This document shows, in pieces, positions 1 to 7,455 of a stretch of DNA of 64,000 bases (position 1 is the first letter of the stretch; every line of letters begins with the position of its first letter). A program made the position numbers and the translations under genes. The notes beneath the pieces were generated by a model that was not told the origin of the DNA, searched no databases, and saw nothing but the letters and a program-made list of their open reading frames with translations. The DNA comes from Pedococcus cremeus (GTDB lineage: Bacteria > Actinomycetota > Actinomycetes > Actinomycetales > Dermatophilaceae): contig NZ_FOHB01000001.1 in NCBI RefSeq assembly GCF_900111375.1, positions 124,001 through 188,000 on the forward strand, written 5' to 3'.

Positions 1-1
1 G

Positions 2-481
2 AACCGGCACCGGCCGCTGCCGAGGGTCGACGCGGAGCCCTCGGCACCCGAGTGCGGGACCAGCCCACCGGCGGCCGTCACGGTGCCGGCGACGACGCAC
101 GCGGCGGTCCTGGCCCGGGCCTTCGTCCGGACGCACCTGTGCCGTGAGCACGCCCGCTGGTCCCTGCCCGAGGTCACCCTCGTCGTCAGCGAGCTGGTCA
201 CCCGGGCGCTGTTCGCGGGAGTGCAGCCGATCACGGTGGAGCTGTCCTGCACCGGCTCCGCGGCCAGGGTCGCGGTGAGCGACACCGCACCTGACGACGT
301 CGAGCACCACCGCGACTCCCGCCTGCTGGTGGCGACCAGGGTCGCCGCTGACTGGGGGCGGGAGGACAGCGGCGGCGAGCCCATGGTGTGGTGCACCGTC
401 GCAGCCAGGGACCGAGGCAGCCCCACGGGGCCGCCCAGCAGCGGCCCGCCCCGGACGCGCGTCGCCCCACCGTGGGCCTGA
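2..481 (+). CDS. Anti-sigma-factor-like ATP-binding protein, 5' end uncertain (possibly partial)
   Basis: The protein resembles the SpoIIAB/RsbW-type HATPase_c_2 family, which bind ATP and usually regulate sigma factors. The visible N-box-like stretch is SELVTRAL about 30 residues after the GTG at 83; the usual Asn of ELVTNA is Arg here, so ATP and magnesium binding may be altered. A later SDTAPDD segment fits the G1 region (usually DxGxG), also degenerate. The frame is open to the window edge with no stop, so the gene may start outside; the GTG at 83 has no clear ribosome site. The C-terminus is a Pro/Arg-rich tail. The family assignment is moderate and the loss of key residues suggests a diverged or non-catalytic regulator. 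Confidence 0.5.
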   Translation, partial: NRHRPLPRVDAEPSAPECGTSPPAAVTVPATTHAAVLARAFVRTHLCREHARWSLPEVTLVVSELVTRALFAGVQPITVELSCTGSAARVAVSDTAPDDVEHHRDSRLLVATRVAADWGREDSGGEPMVWCTVAARDRGSPTGPPSSGPPRTRVAPPWA

Positions 482-546
482 CAGAGGGGCCGAGCGGACC
501 GACCGCAAGCACACGCGTCTCACGTCACGCCGCCCGAAAACGACGA

Positions 547-575
547 AACCCCTCCCGGTCGGACCGGGAGGGGTT
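547..575 (-). terminator. Strong hairpin terminator downstream of tRNA-Ala
   Basis: The arms 547-560 and 562-575 are perfect complements (14 bp) around a single central base, so about 12 bp with a 5-base loop would form in RNA. It lies just past the 3' end of the minus-strand tRNA and just after the plus-strand gene that ends at 481, so it can serve both directions. T-rich sequence (TTCTCTTCTC) follows on the plus side. Confidence 0.75.
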
Positions 576-585
576 CTCTTCTCGG

Positions 586-658
586 TGGAGCTGAGGGGAC
601 TCGAACCCCTGACCCCCTCCATGCCATGGAGGTGCGCTACCAGCTGCGCCACAGCCCC
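586..658 (-). tRNA. tRNA-Ala (anticodon GGC)
   Basis: On the minus strand a 73-base cloverleaf folds: the acceptor GGGGCTG pairs with CAGCTCC (one G-U), the D arm is GCGC...GCGC, the anticodon loop ATGGCAT gives GGC on a CCTCC/GGAGG stem, and the T arm is AGGGG-TTCGAGT-CCCCT. The discriminator base is A. The CCA tail is not encoded (genomic CCG follows), so the cell must add it, which is common in actinobacteria. It decodes GCC, the dominant Ala codon here. Confidence 0.96.
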
Positions 659-711
659 GTGCGATTTCTCGCCCGTTCCCCCGAAGGGGACGCCAGAGTT
701 TATCCACGGGA

Positions 712-735
712 CCCCCTGATTCACCAAATCGGGGG
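712..735 (-). terminator. Hairpin after the histidine phosphatase gene
   Basis: CCCCC-T-GATT (712-721) pairs with AATC-GGGGG (727-735) with one bulged base and a 5-base loop. It sits directly downstream of the minus-strand gene ending at 748 and before the tRNA gene, which fits transcription termination of the nadD operon. There is no U tract, so efficiency is uncertain. Confidence 0.5.
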
Positions 736-747
736 CGCACCAGCGGC

Positions 748-1401
748 TCAGGCCCGGGCGGCCTGCCCGTCGAGCGCCTCGATCCCCGGTGGACCGACGT
801 TCCAGCGCACCAGGCGCCACCCGACCCGGCCCTCGGTGACCTCGGCCCAGTGGCAGTTCCCCAGCCCCCCGAGCGTGGTCCACGCGGTGCCCTGGTCGAG
901 GCCCACGAGCTCGGCCACGACGGCCCGCCCGGCCACCCCGTGGGTGGCGACGACGACGGTCTCCCCCGCGCCCATGCCGGCGAGCAGCTCCTCGGCCGCC
1001 TCGGCCGTGCGGTGGGCGACGTCGGCCACCGACTCGCCGTGCTCGCCGCGGACGAAGTCCTCGCCGCGCAGCAGCTTCTCCTGCTCCTCCGGCCACTGCG
1101 CCCGCACCTCGGCGCCGCTCATGCCCTGCCACACCCCGGCGTGGATCTCGCGCCAGCGCTCGTCGTAGGCGATGGGCACACCGCACGCCTCGGCCACCGC
1201 CCGGCCGGTGATGGCCGCGCGCTGGAGGTCCGAGGCGACCACGCGCACGGGTGAGAGGGCCGCCAGGGCCTGCCCCGCGGCATACGCCTGCTGCATCCCC
1301 CGTTCGGAGAGGGGGCTGTCGAGCTGGCCCTGCCAGATGCCTGCGGCGTTGTGGGTGGTCTCACCGTGCCGGAGCACGACGATCCGGCGCCCCTGCGTCA
1401 C
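748..1401 (-). CDS. Histidine phosphatase family protein (GpgP-like)
   Basis: This 217-residue protein belongs to the phosphoglycerate-mutase-like histidine phosphatases. The nucleophile motif RHGE is at residues 11-14, the acid/base Glu is probably E85 (REIHAGVWQG), and the second catalytic His is in ATHG at 152-155. It lies 10 bases after rsfS in the order nadD-rsfS-phosphatase, the same order as in Mycobacterium, where this neighbour is GpgP (glucosyl-3-phosphoglycerate phosphatase). The substrate here cannot be fixed from sequence; broad phosphatase or phosphoglycerate mutase-like activity is possible. The GTG at 1401 is the only start near the conserved N-terminus, and a longer open frame upstream overlaps rsfS and is not real. 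Confidence 0.85.
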   Translation of the reverse strand: MTQGRRIVVLRHGETTHNAAGIWQGQLDSPLSERGMQQAYAAGQALAALSPVRVVASDLQRAAITGRAVAEACGVPIAYDERWREIHAGVWQGMSGAEVRAQWPEEQEKLLRGEDFVRGEHGESVADVAHRTAEAAEELLAGMGAGETVVVATHGVAGRAVVAELVGLDQGTAWTTLGGLGNCHWAEVTEGRVGWRLVRWNVGPPGIEALDGQAARA

Positions 1402-1411
1402 CGGCGCACCG

Positions 1412-1786
1412 TCACGCCTCGCGGCGCTTCTGCACGCCGAGCTCGATCTCGGGGCAGTCCTTCCAGAGCCGCTCGAGCTCGTAGAAGTTGCGCTCCTCGT
1501 CGTGCTGGACGTGCACCACGATGTCGCCGTAGTCGATGAGCACCCAGCGCCCCTCGCGCTCGCCCTCGCGGCGCACCGGCTTGGCGCCGGTCTCGCGCAG
1601 CTTGTCCTCCACCTCGTCGACGATGGCGCCGACCTGGCGGTCGGTGCTCGCCGACACGATGACGAAGACGTCGGTGAGCGCGAGCTGCTCGCTGACGTCG
1701 ATGGCGGTGATGGTGGTCGCCAGCTTGTCCTCGGCGGCGAGGGCGGCGACCTTGGCGAGGTCGAGGGCGCGTTGCGTTGCGGGCAC
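1412..1786 (-). CDS. rsfS: Ribosome silencing factor RsfS
   Basis: RsfS (RsfA/Iojap/DUF143) binds ribosomal protein L14 on free 50S subunits and blocks subunit joining when nutrients are short. The 124-residue product has the family core: ALTDVFVIVSAS followed by DRQVGAIVDEVEDKL and the EGREGRWVLIDYGDIVVH-type segment near residue 80-95, then the YELERLW C-terminal motif. A GTG at 1786 preceded by AGGAGA with good spacing sets the start; the longer frame to 1840 would read through nadD. It lies 7 bases after nadD and 10 before the phosphatase, so the three are one transcript. Confidence 0.93.
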   Translation of the reverse strand: MPATQRALDLAKVAALAAEDKLATTITAIDVSEQLALTDVFVIVSASTDRQVGAIVDEVEDKLRETGAKPVRREGEREGRWVLIDYGDIVVHVQHDEERNFYELERLWKDCPEIELGVQKRREA

Positions 1787-1793
1787 TGCTCTC

Positions 1794-2402
1794 CTACGTG
1801 TGGTTCCGGGGGCGGCCCGCGATCGCGCGGTCCGCGGCATACAGGTGGTACTTGTTGATGTACTGCACGACCCCGTCGGGGACGAGGTACCAGATCGGCT
1901 CGGACCGGCCGACGCGGTCGCGGCAGTCGGTGGAGCTGATCGCCATCGCGGGCACCTCCTGCAGGGTCACGCCGTTCCCCGGCAGGCCCGGGTCGGCGAG
2001 CTCGTGCCCGGGCCGGGTGACGCCGATGAAGTGGGCGAGCTCGAAGAGCTCCGCGACGTTCTTCCACGACAGGATCTCGGCCAGCGCGTCGGCGCCGGTG
2101 ATGAAGAACAGCTCGTCGCCGGGGCGCTGGGCCGTCAGGTCGCGCAGGGTGTCGATGGTGTAGGTGTCGCCGGGACGGTCGATGTCGACCCGGCTGACGG
2201 TGAAGCGGGGGTTGGACGCGGTCGCGATGACCGTCATGAGGTAGCGGTGCTCGGCGGGGCTGACGCCGTCCTTGTGCCAGGGCTGCCCGGTCGGGACGAA
2301 GACGACCTCGTCGAGGCCGAAGAGCGCCTGCACCTCACTGGCGGCGACGAGGTGGCCGTGGTGGATCGGGTCGAACGTGCCACCCATGACGCCGAGGCGC
2401 AT
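1794..2402 (-). CDS. nadD: Nicotinate-nucleotide adenylyltransferase NadD
   Basis: NadD joins nicotinate mononucleotide and ATP to give deamido-NAD, the shared step of de novo and salvage NAD synthesis in the cytoplasm. The 202-residue protein shows the nucleotidyltransferase signature [11 protein letters not shown] at residues 7-17 and the second signature ISSTDCR at 165-171, in line with the ISSTxxR adenylyl-binding motif. Length is normal for the family. Its ATG at 2402 is three bases after the stop of the small membrane protein gene, so the operon is small protein, nadD, rsfS, phosphatase. Confidence 0.95.
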   Translation of the reverse strand: MRLGVMGGTFDPIHHGHLVAASEVQALFGLDEVVFVPTGQPWHKDGVSPAEHRYLMTVIATASNPRFTVSRVDIDRPGDTYTIDTLRDLTAQRPGDELFFITGADALAEILSWKNVAELFELAHFIGVTRPGHELADPGLPGNGVTLQEVPAMAISSTDCRDRVGRSEPIWYLVPDGVVQYINKYHLYAADRAIAGRPRNHT

Positions 2403-2405
2403 GCG

Positions 2406-2600
2406 TCAACCGCGTTCGCTGGCCCGGGTGTGCGCCTCGCCGCCCGACATGTGCCCCGCTGCGCCGCGGAACATCCACAGCACGGCGAGGAGTAGTGCGA
2501 AGCCGGCCAGGGCCAGCGCGCCGAACATGTACGGGGACATGGGCAGCTCGCGCGTGTGCTCCTCGGCGGCGGTGTACAGGTTGACCAGCGACGACGACAT
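2406..2600 (-). CDS. Small single-pass membrane protein upstream of nadD
   Basis: A 64-residue protein starts at the ATG at 2600. The sequence has a polar N-terminus (NLYTAAEEHTREL), one hydrophobic segment around residues 24-43 (MFGALALAGFALLLAVLWMF), and a short basic/polar tail. Small proteins of this type often precede nadD in actinobacteria, and tight spacing (three bases) to nadD supports a real gene. I do not recognise a function. A longer open frame extends to 2921, but its extra N-terminus is low-complexity Arg/Pro-rich and overlaps the repeat region, so I reject it. Confidence 0.7.
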   Translation of the reverse strand: MSSSLVNLYTAAEEHTRELPMSPYMFGALALAGFALLLAVLWMFRGAAGHMSGGEAHTRASERG

Positions 2601-2674
2601 GCGGCACAGCCTACCCGGCGCCGGTGCCCCCGCCCGCCGACACCCGTCACCACACGCCGGTATGCCGCGCGCCC

Positions 2675-2736
2675 GCCAGGCGTGACGACGCACCGGTGCG
2701 CCGCGCCGGCCAGGCGTGACGACGCACCGGTGCGCC
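2675..2736. repeat. Tandem direct repeat, 28 bp x 2 with 34-bp period
   Basis: Positions 2675-2702 and 2709-2736 are identical over 28 bases (core GGCGTGACGACGCACCGGTG) and are separated by 6 bases. The unit contains the palindrome CACCGGTG. It sits in the long gap upstream of the nadD operon. There are only two copies, so it is not a CRISPR array. Confidence 0.85.
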
Positions 2737-2741
2737 ACGGC

Positions 2742-2859
2742 GTCCACAGCAGCCCGGGACCGCGGCTGGGGAGGGCGGCCCATGGCAGCCTCGGTGGTCC
2801 ACAGATCTTGTGCACAGGGCTGTGCACAAGACGTCACCCGTGCGGGGAGGGCTGTGGAC
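2742..2859. promoter_or_regulatory. Cluster of DnaA-box-like sites with a 24-bp palindrome
   Basis: Within about 120 bases are three GTCCACA cores (2742-2748 and 2797-2803 on plus, 2853-2859 on minus) and two facing TTGTGCACA sites. The facing pair forms a perfect inverted repeat, arms 2807-2817 and 2820-2830, with a 2-base centre. The actinobacterial DnaA box is TTGTCCACA, so these are near-matches. No dnaA or dnaN is nearby, so this is not an obvious oriC; a DnaA-titration or DnaA-regulated promoter site is an inference. Confidence 0.4.
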
Positions 2860-3255
2860 GGCGCTGTGGGTTGGTGGAAGGGTGAACAAGTTTTCCGGAT
2901 TCCGTTGCGGCACAGCATCACCCGGCGCTAGAACTTGCTCACTCGCTCCACGAGGTGGTCGGTGAAGGTTCCGACACCGCCGCAACGGGGAGCAGGGCCA
3001 GCCGGATAACGGCAGGCCCGCCCTGTCCGGCCGCGCCGGAGAGGGTTCCGGGGCGTGCCCCGGGTCCGCGGGCGCCGCCGCGGAGGGCCTACCGCGACTT
3101 GGGTGGCCCGACCGTCGCCGGTGACGGGGTCCACCCCCACCCCTGCCACCGTCGTAGTGGCCATCAGCGCACGGTCACCCGGTTCGCGCAGCGGACCGAC
3201 CCCCTGTGGCCCTCGGTGCCCATCCTCCTGCCGCGCAGGCGGTGGGCACCGAGGT

Positions 3256-3312
3256 CCTCCCCTTGCCCCTCCCCCTTGTCCCTCCCCCTTGTCCCTCCTG
3301 TCCCTCCCCCTC
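3256..3312. repeat. Polypyrimidine tandem repeat (13-bp units)
   Basis: About 3.5 imperfect copies of TCCCTCCCCCTTG run head to tail on the plus strand, giving an almost pure C/T strand. It ends about 30 bases before the glycosyltransferase start. Such homopurine/homopyrimidine tracts can form triplex DNA and vary in copy number by slippage, so an effect on the adjacent promoter is possible. Confidence 0.75.
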
Positions 3313-3330
3313 GAGCCGAGCGCCTGGCCC

Positions 3331-3336
3331 TAGGCT
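3331..3336 (+). promoter_or_regulatory. Putative -10 box of the glycosyltransferase gene
   Basis: TAGGCT lies 7 bases before the ATG at 3344, a spacing that would place transcription start at or beside the start codon. A GGGAGG ribosome site also lies between, so the transcript may have a very short leader instead. Confidence 0.4.
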
Positions 3337-3343
3337 GGGAGGC

Positions 3344-4342
3344 ATGCCACCCGCGCTGAGCCCCGAGCTGAGCATCGTCGTCCCCGTGTACAACGAGGAG
3401 GACGTCCTCCCGCTGCTGGCGCAACGGCTGCGCCCGGTGGCCGACGGCCTCGGCGCCACCTACGAGGTGGTCACCGTCGACGACGGCAGCACCGACTCCA
3501 CCGCGGTGGTGCTCCAGCGGATCCGGCGCGAGTGGCCCGAGCTGCGCGTCGTGCGCCTGCGCGCCAACGCCGGTCACCAGGCCGCGATCTCAGCCGGCCT
3601 CGCGGTGGCCCGCGGCGACTACGTCGTCACCCTCGACGCCGACCTGCAGGACCCACCCGAGGTCATCGCGCAGATGCTCGCCGTCGCGCGCGACGAGCGG
3701 GTCGACGTCGTCTACGGCGTCCGCTCCGACCGCTCGAGCGACTCGGCGTTCAAGCGGCTGAGCGCCCGGGCGTTCTACCGCGTGATCCGGGCCCTGTCGG
3801 GCACCTCGGCGCAGAGCGACGCCGGCGACTACCGGATGATGTCGCGCGCCACGGTCGAGGCGGTGAACTCCCTGCCCGAGCACAACCGGGTGCTGCGCTT
3901 CATCGTGCCCGCGCTCGGGTTCCCGTCGGCCTCGGTGTCCTACCGGCGCGACGAACGTGCGGCCGGCCGCTCGAAGTACCCGCTGGCAAAGATGCTGCGC
4001 CTGTCGATCGACAGCGTCACCGGCTTCTCCATCGCCCCGCTGCGCGCCGCGACGTGGCTGGGCCTGACGGGTGGGCTGGCGGCCGTGGCGCTGCTCGTCT
4101 ACGCGCTCGTGGCCCAGCTCGTCGGCCACACCCTCCCCGGCTGGACGTCCACGGTCGTCGCTGTCGCGGGCGTGGGCGCGGTGCAGCTGCTCTGCCTCGG
4201 CATCCTCGGCGAGTACGTCGGCCGCATGTACGCGATGATGCAGGCCCGCCCGACCTACTTCATCGCCTACGACTCGCTCACCGGGCCGGCGACGAGCTCC
4301 GACGCGCCGTTGCCAGCAGAGTCACACCAGGCATCCCTTTGA
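3344..4342 (+). CDS. Family 2 glycosyltransferase, DPM1/ArnC-like membrane enzyme
   Basis: The 332-residue protein has a GT2 GT-A fold at the N-terminus: VVPVYNEE at residues 12-19, VDDGSTDST around 45-53, and the metal-binding DADLQDPPE around 98-106. After the catalytic domain two hydrophobic segments (about residues 230-260 and 270-295) anchor it in the membrane, and the end GEYVGRMY is typical of the polyprenyl-phosphate glycosyltransferases that load a sugar onto undecaprenyl- or decaprenyl-phosphate. The start is the ATG at 3344 with GGGAGG ahead of it; the open frame to 3206 runs through the pyrimidine repeat and is rejected. Its 3' end overlaps the converging methyltransferase gene by 65 bases. 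The donor and acceptor are unknown. Confidence 0.88.
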   Translation: MPPALSPELSIVVPVYNEEDVLPLLAQRLRPVADGLGATYEVVTVDDGSTDSTAVVLQRIRREWPELRVVRLRANAGHQAAISAGLAVARGDYVVTLDADLQDPPEVIAQMLAVARDERVDVVYGVRSDRSSDSAFKRLSARAFYRVIRALSGTSAQSDAGDYRMMSRATVEAVNSLPEHNRVLRFIVPALGFPSASVSYRRDERAAGRSKYPLAKMLRLSIDSVTGFSIAPLRAATWLGLTGGLAAVALLVYALVAQLVGHTLPGWTSTVVAVAGVGAVQLLCLGILGEYVGRMYAMMQARPTYFIAYDSLTGPATSSDAPLPAESHQASL

Positions 4343-4985
4343 CGGGCAGGTAGCGCTCGGCCGTCACGACCGCCCGCAGCCCGGCGTTGACCAGCGGGTG
4401 CAGCTCGTCGAGGTCGCTCCCCCGGCTGCTGCGACGCCGCAGGGCCACGACCGGCCGCAGCAGCACGTTCCACGACGTCAGGGACTCGAGCTCGAAGCCC
4501 CCACGCTCGAGCACGTCGCGCAGGGTGACCCGCGTGTAGCGGCGCACGTGGTCGACGGCGACGTCGTGCTCCGACCACAGGCGCGGGTCGGCCGGCACGG
4601 CCACGAGGAAGGTGCCTCCCGGCCGCAGCACCCGGTGCACGTCGGCGACGGCGGCGTCGTGGTCGAGGATGTGCTCGAGCACGTCGAAGGCGACCACGAG
4701 GTCGAGGCTGCCGTCCGGCAGTGGCAGGGCGGTGGCGTCGGCCCGCACGACGTCGAGCCCCCGGCCGCGGGCCACCTCGGCCCCGTCGGCGCCGTACTCC
4801 AGAGCCGCGACCGACCAGCCGGCCGCCTTCAGCACCCGGGTGTTGCCGCCACCGGCGGCGCCCACGTCGAGCGCCCGGCCGGGCGTGAGGTTCTTGATGG
4901 CGCGGGCCAGCAGGTGCCGGCGCTCGCGGTACCACCAGTGGGTGTCCTCCAGCGCGGCCAGCTTGCGAACCTCGGTGCCCTCCAC
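4278..4985 (-). CDS. Class I SAM-dependent methyltransferase
   Basis: The 235-residue protein has the SAM-binding motif LDVGAAGGGNT at residues 39-49, an acidic motif II (LEYGADG) and motif IV VVAFDVLEHI with post-I/III loop RVLRPGGTFLVAVP. This is the Methyltransf_11/UbiG-like pattern; the DVLEH motif is common in small-molecule or glycan-modifying enzymes. The HWWYRERRHLL segment near the N-terminus is seen in methyltransferases found next to sugar enzymes. The GTG at 4985 follows an AGGA about 9 bases upstream. It overlaps the glycosyltransferase end to end, which suggests the two may act on the same glycan, but that is inference. Confidence 0.82.
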   Translation of the reverse strand: MEGTEVRKLAALEDTHWWYRERRHLLARAIKNLTPGRALDVGAAGGGNTRVLKAAGWSVAALEYGADGAEVARGRGLDVVRADATALPLPDGSLDLVVAFDVLEHILDHDAAVADVHRVLRPGGTFLVAVPADPRLWSEHDVAVDHVRRYTRVTLRDVLERGGFELESLTSWNVLLRPVVALRRRSSRGSDLDELHPLVNAGLRAVVTAERYLPVKGMPGVTLLATARRSSSPAR

Positions 4986-5076
4986 GGGCGGTCATCCTGC
5001 CACGGGTGGGGCACCGGTCCTGCACGGCGTCGGTGTGCCGCGTGGTGGGCCGCCGGTCCGGGCGCCCGTCAGTCGC

Positions 5077-6369
5077 TCAGGCGCGGACCTGGCCGTCGCC
5101 CTCCACGACCCACTTCGTCGTCGTCAGCTCCGGCAGCCCCATCGGGCCCCGGGCGTGCAGCTTCTGGGTGGAGATGCCGATCTCGGCGCCGAAGCCGAAC
5201 TCGCCGCCGTCGGTGAACCGGGTCGAGGCGTTGACCATCACCGCCGCCGCGTCGACCTCGTGAGTGAAGCGCCGGGCCGCCGCACGGTCCTCGGTCACGA
5301 TGGCCTCGGTGTGGCCCGACCCGTAGGTGCGGATGTGCTCGAGCGCCTCGTCGAGGTCGTCGACCACGCGCACGGCCATCTCGAGCGCGAGGTACTCGGT
5401 GCCCCAGTCCTCGTCGGTGGCGTCCTCGTGGGCCACCCCGGCCTGCTCGGCCGCCGCGCCGGAGGCCTCGTCGGTGTGCAGCCGCACGCCGGCGCCGCCC
5501 AGCTCGGCGAGCACCTTGGGCAGGAAGTCGTCGGCCACCGCCCGGTGCACGAGCAGCGACTCGGCCGCGTTGCACACGCTCGGCCGGTGCGTCTTGGCGT
5601 TGACCGCGATCGCGAGCGCCTTGTCGAGGTCGGCCGCGACGTCGACGTAGACGTGGCAGTTGCCCACGCCGGTCTCGATGACCGGCACGGTCGACTCGGT
5701 CACGACCGTCTGGATCAGGCTGGCCCCGCCGCGCGGGATGAGCAGGTCGACCAGGCCGCGCGCGGTCATCAGGGCGCGCACCGCGTCGTGCCCGCCGCCG
5801 TCGAGCAGGCTGATGGCGTCCTCGGGGAGTCCCTGCGCCACCAGCGCCTTGCGCAGCACGGCGACCAGGGCGCGGTTGGTCGACGCAGCGGCCGAGCCAC
5901 CGCGCAGCACCACGGCGTTGCCGCTCTTGAGGGCCAGGCCGGCCGCGTCGACCGTGACGTTCGGACGCGCCTCGTAGATCATCCCCACGACACCCATGGG
6001 CACCCGCACCTGGCGGATCTCCAGCCCGTTGGGCAGCGTCGAGCCGCGCACGACCTCCCCCACCGGGTCGGGCAGCGCGGCGATGTCGCGCAGCGCCTGC
6101 GCGACTCCGGCGACCCGTCCCGCGTCGAGGGTGAGCCGGTCGAGCAGGCCCTGGGCCATGCCGTTGTCGCGGCCGCGCTGGAGGTCCTCGGCGTTCGCCT
6201 TGATGACGTCGTCGGTGGCGGCGTCGAGGGCGTCGGCCATGGCCCGCAGCGCGGCGTCCTTGTCGGCGCGCGAGAGCAGGGCGAGACGGCGCGAGGCCGT
6301 GCCCGCGGCCGTGGCCAGCTCACGCACCTGCTCCACGGCGGCCGGGTCGATCATCGAGGTCGTCGACAT
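5077..6369 (-). CDS. proA: Glutamate-5-semialdehyde dehydrogenase (gamma-glutamyl phosphate reductase)
   Basis: ProA reduces gamma-glutamyl phosphate with NADPH to glutamate-5-semialdehyde, the second step of proline synthesis. The 430-residue protein has the family length. The catalytic Cys is C266 in [11 protein letters not shown], and [17 protein letters not shown] (about 125-141) and [12 protein letters not shown] near the C-terminus are characteristic. It is separated from proB by pdxY, a TetR gene and a SnoaL gene. The ATG at 6369 lies six bases after a TACCCT box on the minus strand, so the mRNA may be leaderless. Confidence 0.96.
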   Translation of the reverse strand: MSTTSMIDPAAVEQVRELATAAGTASRRLALLSRADKDAALRAMADALDAATDDVIKANAEDLQRGRDNGMAQGLLDRLTLDAGRVAGVAQALRDIAALPDPVGEVVRGSTLPNGLEIRQVRVPMGVVGMIYEARPNVTVDAAGLALKSGNAVVLRGGSAAASTNRALVAVLRKALVAQGLPEDAISLLDGGGHDAVRALMTARGLVDLLIPRGGASLIQTVVTESTVPVIETGVGNCHVYVDVAADLDKALAIAVNAKTHRPSVCNAAESLLVHRAVADDFLPKVLAELGGAGVRLHTDEASGAAAEQAGVAHEDATDEDWGTEYLALEMAVRVVDDLDEALEHIRTYGSGHTEAIVTEDRAAARRFTHEVDAAAVMVNASTRFTDGGEFGFGAEIGISTQKLHARGPMGLPELTTTKWVVEGDGQVRA

Positions 6370-6375
6370 GCCCCA

Positions 6376-6381
6376 AGGGTA
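6376..6381 (-). promoter_or_regulatory. Putative -10 box of proA
   Basis: On the minus strand TACCCT ends six bases before the proA ATG. It overlaps a copy of the GGCATAC motif (6379-6385). The spacing fits a leaderless transcript. Confidence 0.4.
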
Positions 6382-6435
6382 TGCCGCGGGCTCACCGCCC
6401 AGCCGCGCGTCCCGTCCCCCGGACCGACCCCGGAT

Positions 6436-6509
6436 CGACTTCGTACCCGCCGTGCCGCGCGATCACCCCTTCCGGGGCCCGCATCACCGGCACGGCGGGT
6501 ACGAAGTCG
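6436..6509. repeat. 22-bp perfect inverted repeat between divergent proA and pdxY
   Basis: Arms 6436-6457 and 6488-6509 are perfectly complementary over 22 bases and enclose 30 bases, which themselves contain a small CCCC-TTCC-GGGG hairpin. It lies in the 213-base divergent promoter region. Perfect pairing of this length with no gene inside points to an operator pair, a cruciform or a miniature repeat element. Confidence 0.85.
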
Positions 6510-6570
6510 CCGGCACGAGCGCGAGGCGAGTGACCGCACGGCCGGCGCGCGGGCGGCATACCGGCTTTGC

Positions 6571-6576
6571 CACAAT
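6571..6576 (+). promoter_or_regulatory. Putative -10 box of pdxY
   Basis: CACAAT lies six bases before the GTG at 6583. No ribosome site is seen, which fits a leaderless transcript. Confidence 0.35.
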
Positions 6577-6582
6577 GCCCGG

Positions 6583-7434
6583 GTGAGCATCCTGTCGATC
6601 CAGTCCTCGGTCGCCTACGGCCACGTCGGCAACAGCGCGGCGGTCTTCCCGCTGCAGCGCCTCGGGGTGGAGGTGTGGCCCGTCTACACGGTGCACTTCT
6701 CCAACCACACCGGCTACGGCCAGTGGCGTGGGCCGCTGCTCCCGGCGAGTGACGTGCGCGAGGTGATCACGGGGATCGAGGAGCGCGGCGCGTTCCCCGG
6801 CGTCGACGCGGTGCTGTCCGGCTACCAGGGCGGTGAGGACATCGGCGACGTCATCCTCGACGCCGTGGCCCGCGTGAAGAAGGCGAACCCCGACGCCATC
6901 TACGCGTGCGACCCGGTGATGGGCAACGCCAAGAGCGGCTGCTTCGTGCACCCCGCGATCCCGGTGCTGCTGCGCGAGCGCGTGGTGCCGGCCGCCGACC
7001 TCATCACGCCCAACCAGTTCGAGCTCGGCTTCCTCACCGAGACCGAGCCCGAGACCCTCGAGGACACCCTCGACTCCGTCGACAAGGCCCGCGCCATGGG
7101 CCCGCAGACGGTGCTGGTGACCAGCGTGCTGCGCCCCGACCGCCCCGAGGACACCATCGAGATGCTGGCCGTGAACGGCGACGGCGCCTGGATCGTGCAG
7201 ACCCCTCAGCTGCCGATGAAGGCCAACGGCTCCGGCGACGTCACGGCCGCGCTCTTCACCGCGCACCTGCTCTCGACCGGCAGCCCGGCCGAGGCGCTCG
7301 GGCGCACCGCGAGCAGCGTCTTCGACCTGCTGGGGAACACGCTGGAGTCCGGTGAGCGCGAGCTGCAGCTGGTGCAGTCGCAGGAGAGCATCGCCCACCC
7401 GAAGATGCAGTTCGAGGTGACGCAGGTCCGCTGA
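6583..7434 (+). CDS. pdxY: Pyridoxal kinase PdxY
   Basis: PdxY phosphorylates pyridoxal to pyridoxal 5'-phosphate in vitamin B6 salvage. The 283-residue length matches the family (about 287). The ribokinase-fold features are visible: SVAYGHVGNSAA at 9-20 (substrate lobe), HFSNHTGYG around 38-46, YACDPVMGN at 107-115 and the anion-hole/catalytic motif GSGD at 216-219 with Asp as base. The start is the GTG at 6583, because the conserved SIQSSV segment begins five residues later; the huge open frame upstream (to 4612) is an artefact of high GC. Confidence 0.94.
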   Translation: MSILSIQSSVAYGHVGNSAAVFPLQRLGVEVWPVYTVHFSNHTGYGQWRGPLLPASDVREVITGIEERGAFPGVDAVLSGYQGGEDIGDVILDAVARVKKANPDAIYACDPVMGNAKSGCFVHPAIPVLLRERVVPAADLITPNQFELGFLTETEPETLEDTLDSVDKARAMGPQTVLVTSVLRPDRPEDTIEMLAVNGDGAWIVQTPQLPMKANGSGDVTAALFTAHLLSTGSPAEALGRTASSVFDLLGNTLESGERELQLVQSQESIAHPKMQFEVTQVR

Positions 7435-7455
7435 CCGGGCGCTGCACCGGGCGGG

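Larger units (their letters stand above)
2601..3343. other. 743-base intergenic region
   Basis: No convincing gene lies here; the open frames present are Arg/Pro-rich and lack ribosome sites. It holds the 28-bp tandem repeat, the DnaA-box-like cluster, a copy of the GTATGCC motif at 2660, and a polypyrimidine tandem repeat near 3256-3312. It separates two divergent units (the nadD operon on minus, the glycosyltransferase on plus), so it must hold promoters for both. Confidence 0.7.

Noticed and set aside
2675-2736. CRISPR-like repeat
   Set aside because: Only two copies, 6-base spacer and no cas genes.
2742-2859. Chromosomal replication origin
   Set aside because: No dnaA, dnaN, gyrB or AT-rich unwinding region nearby.
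6436-6509. Insertion-sequence terminal repeats
   Set aside because: Only a 30-base interior; no transposase or target duplication, so not a standard IS.
4612-6582. Upstream extension of the pdxY frame to 4612 (940 residues)
   Set aside because: It is antisense to proA and low-complexity; the conserved PdxY sequence begins at GTG 6583.
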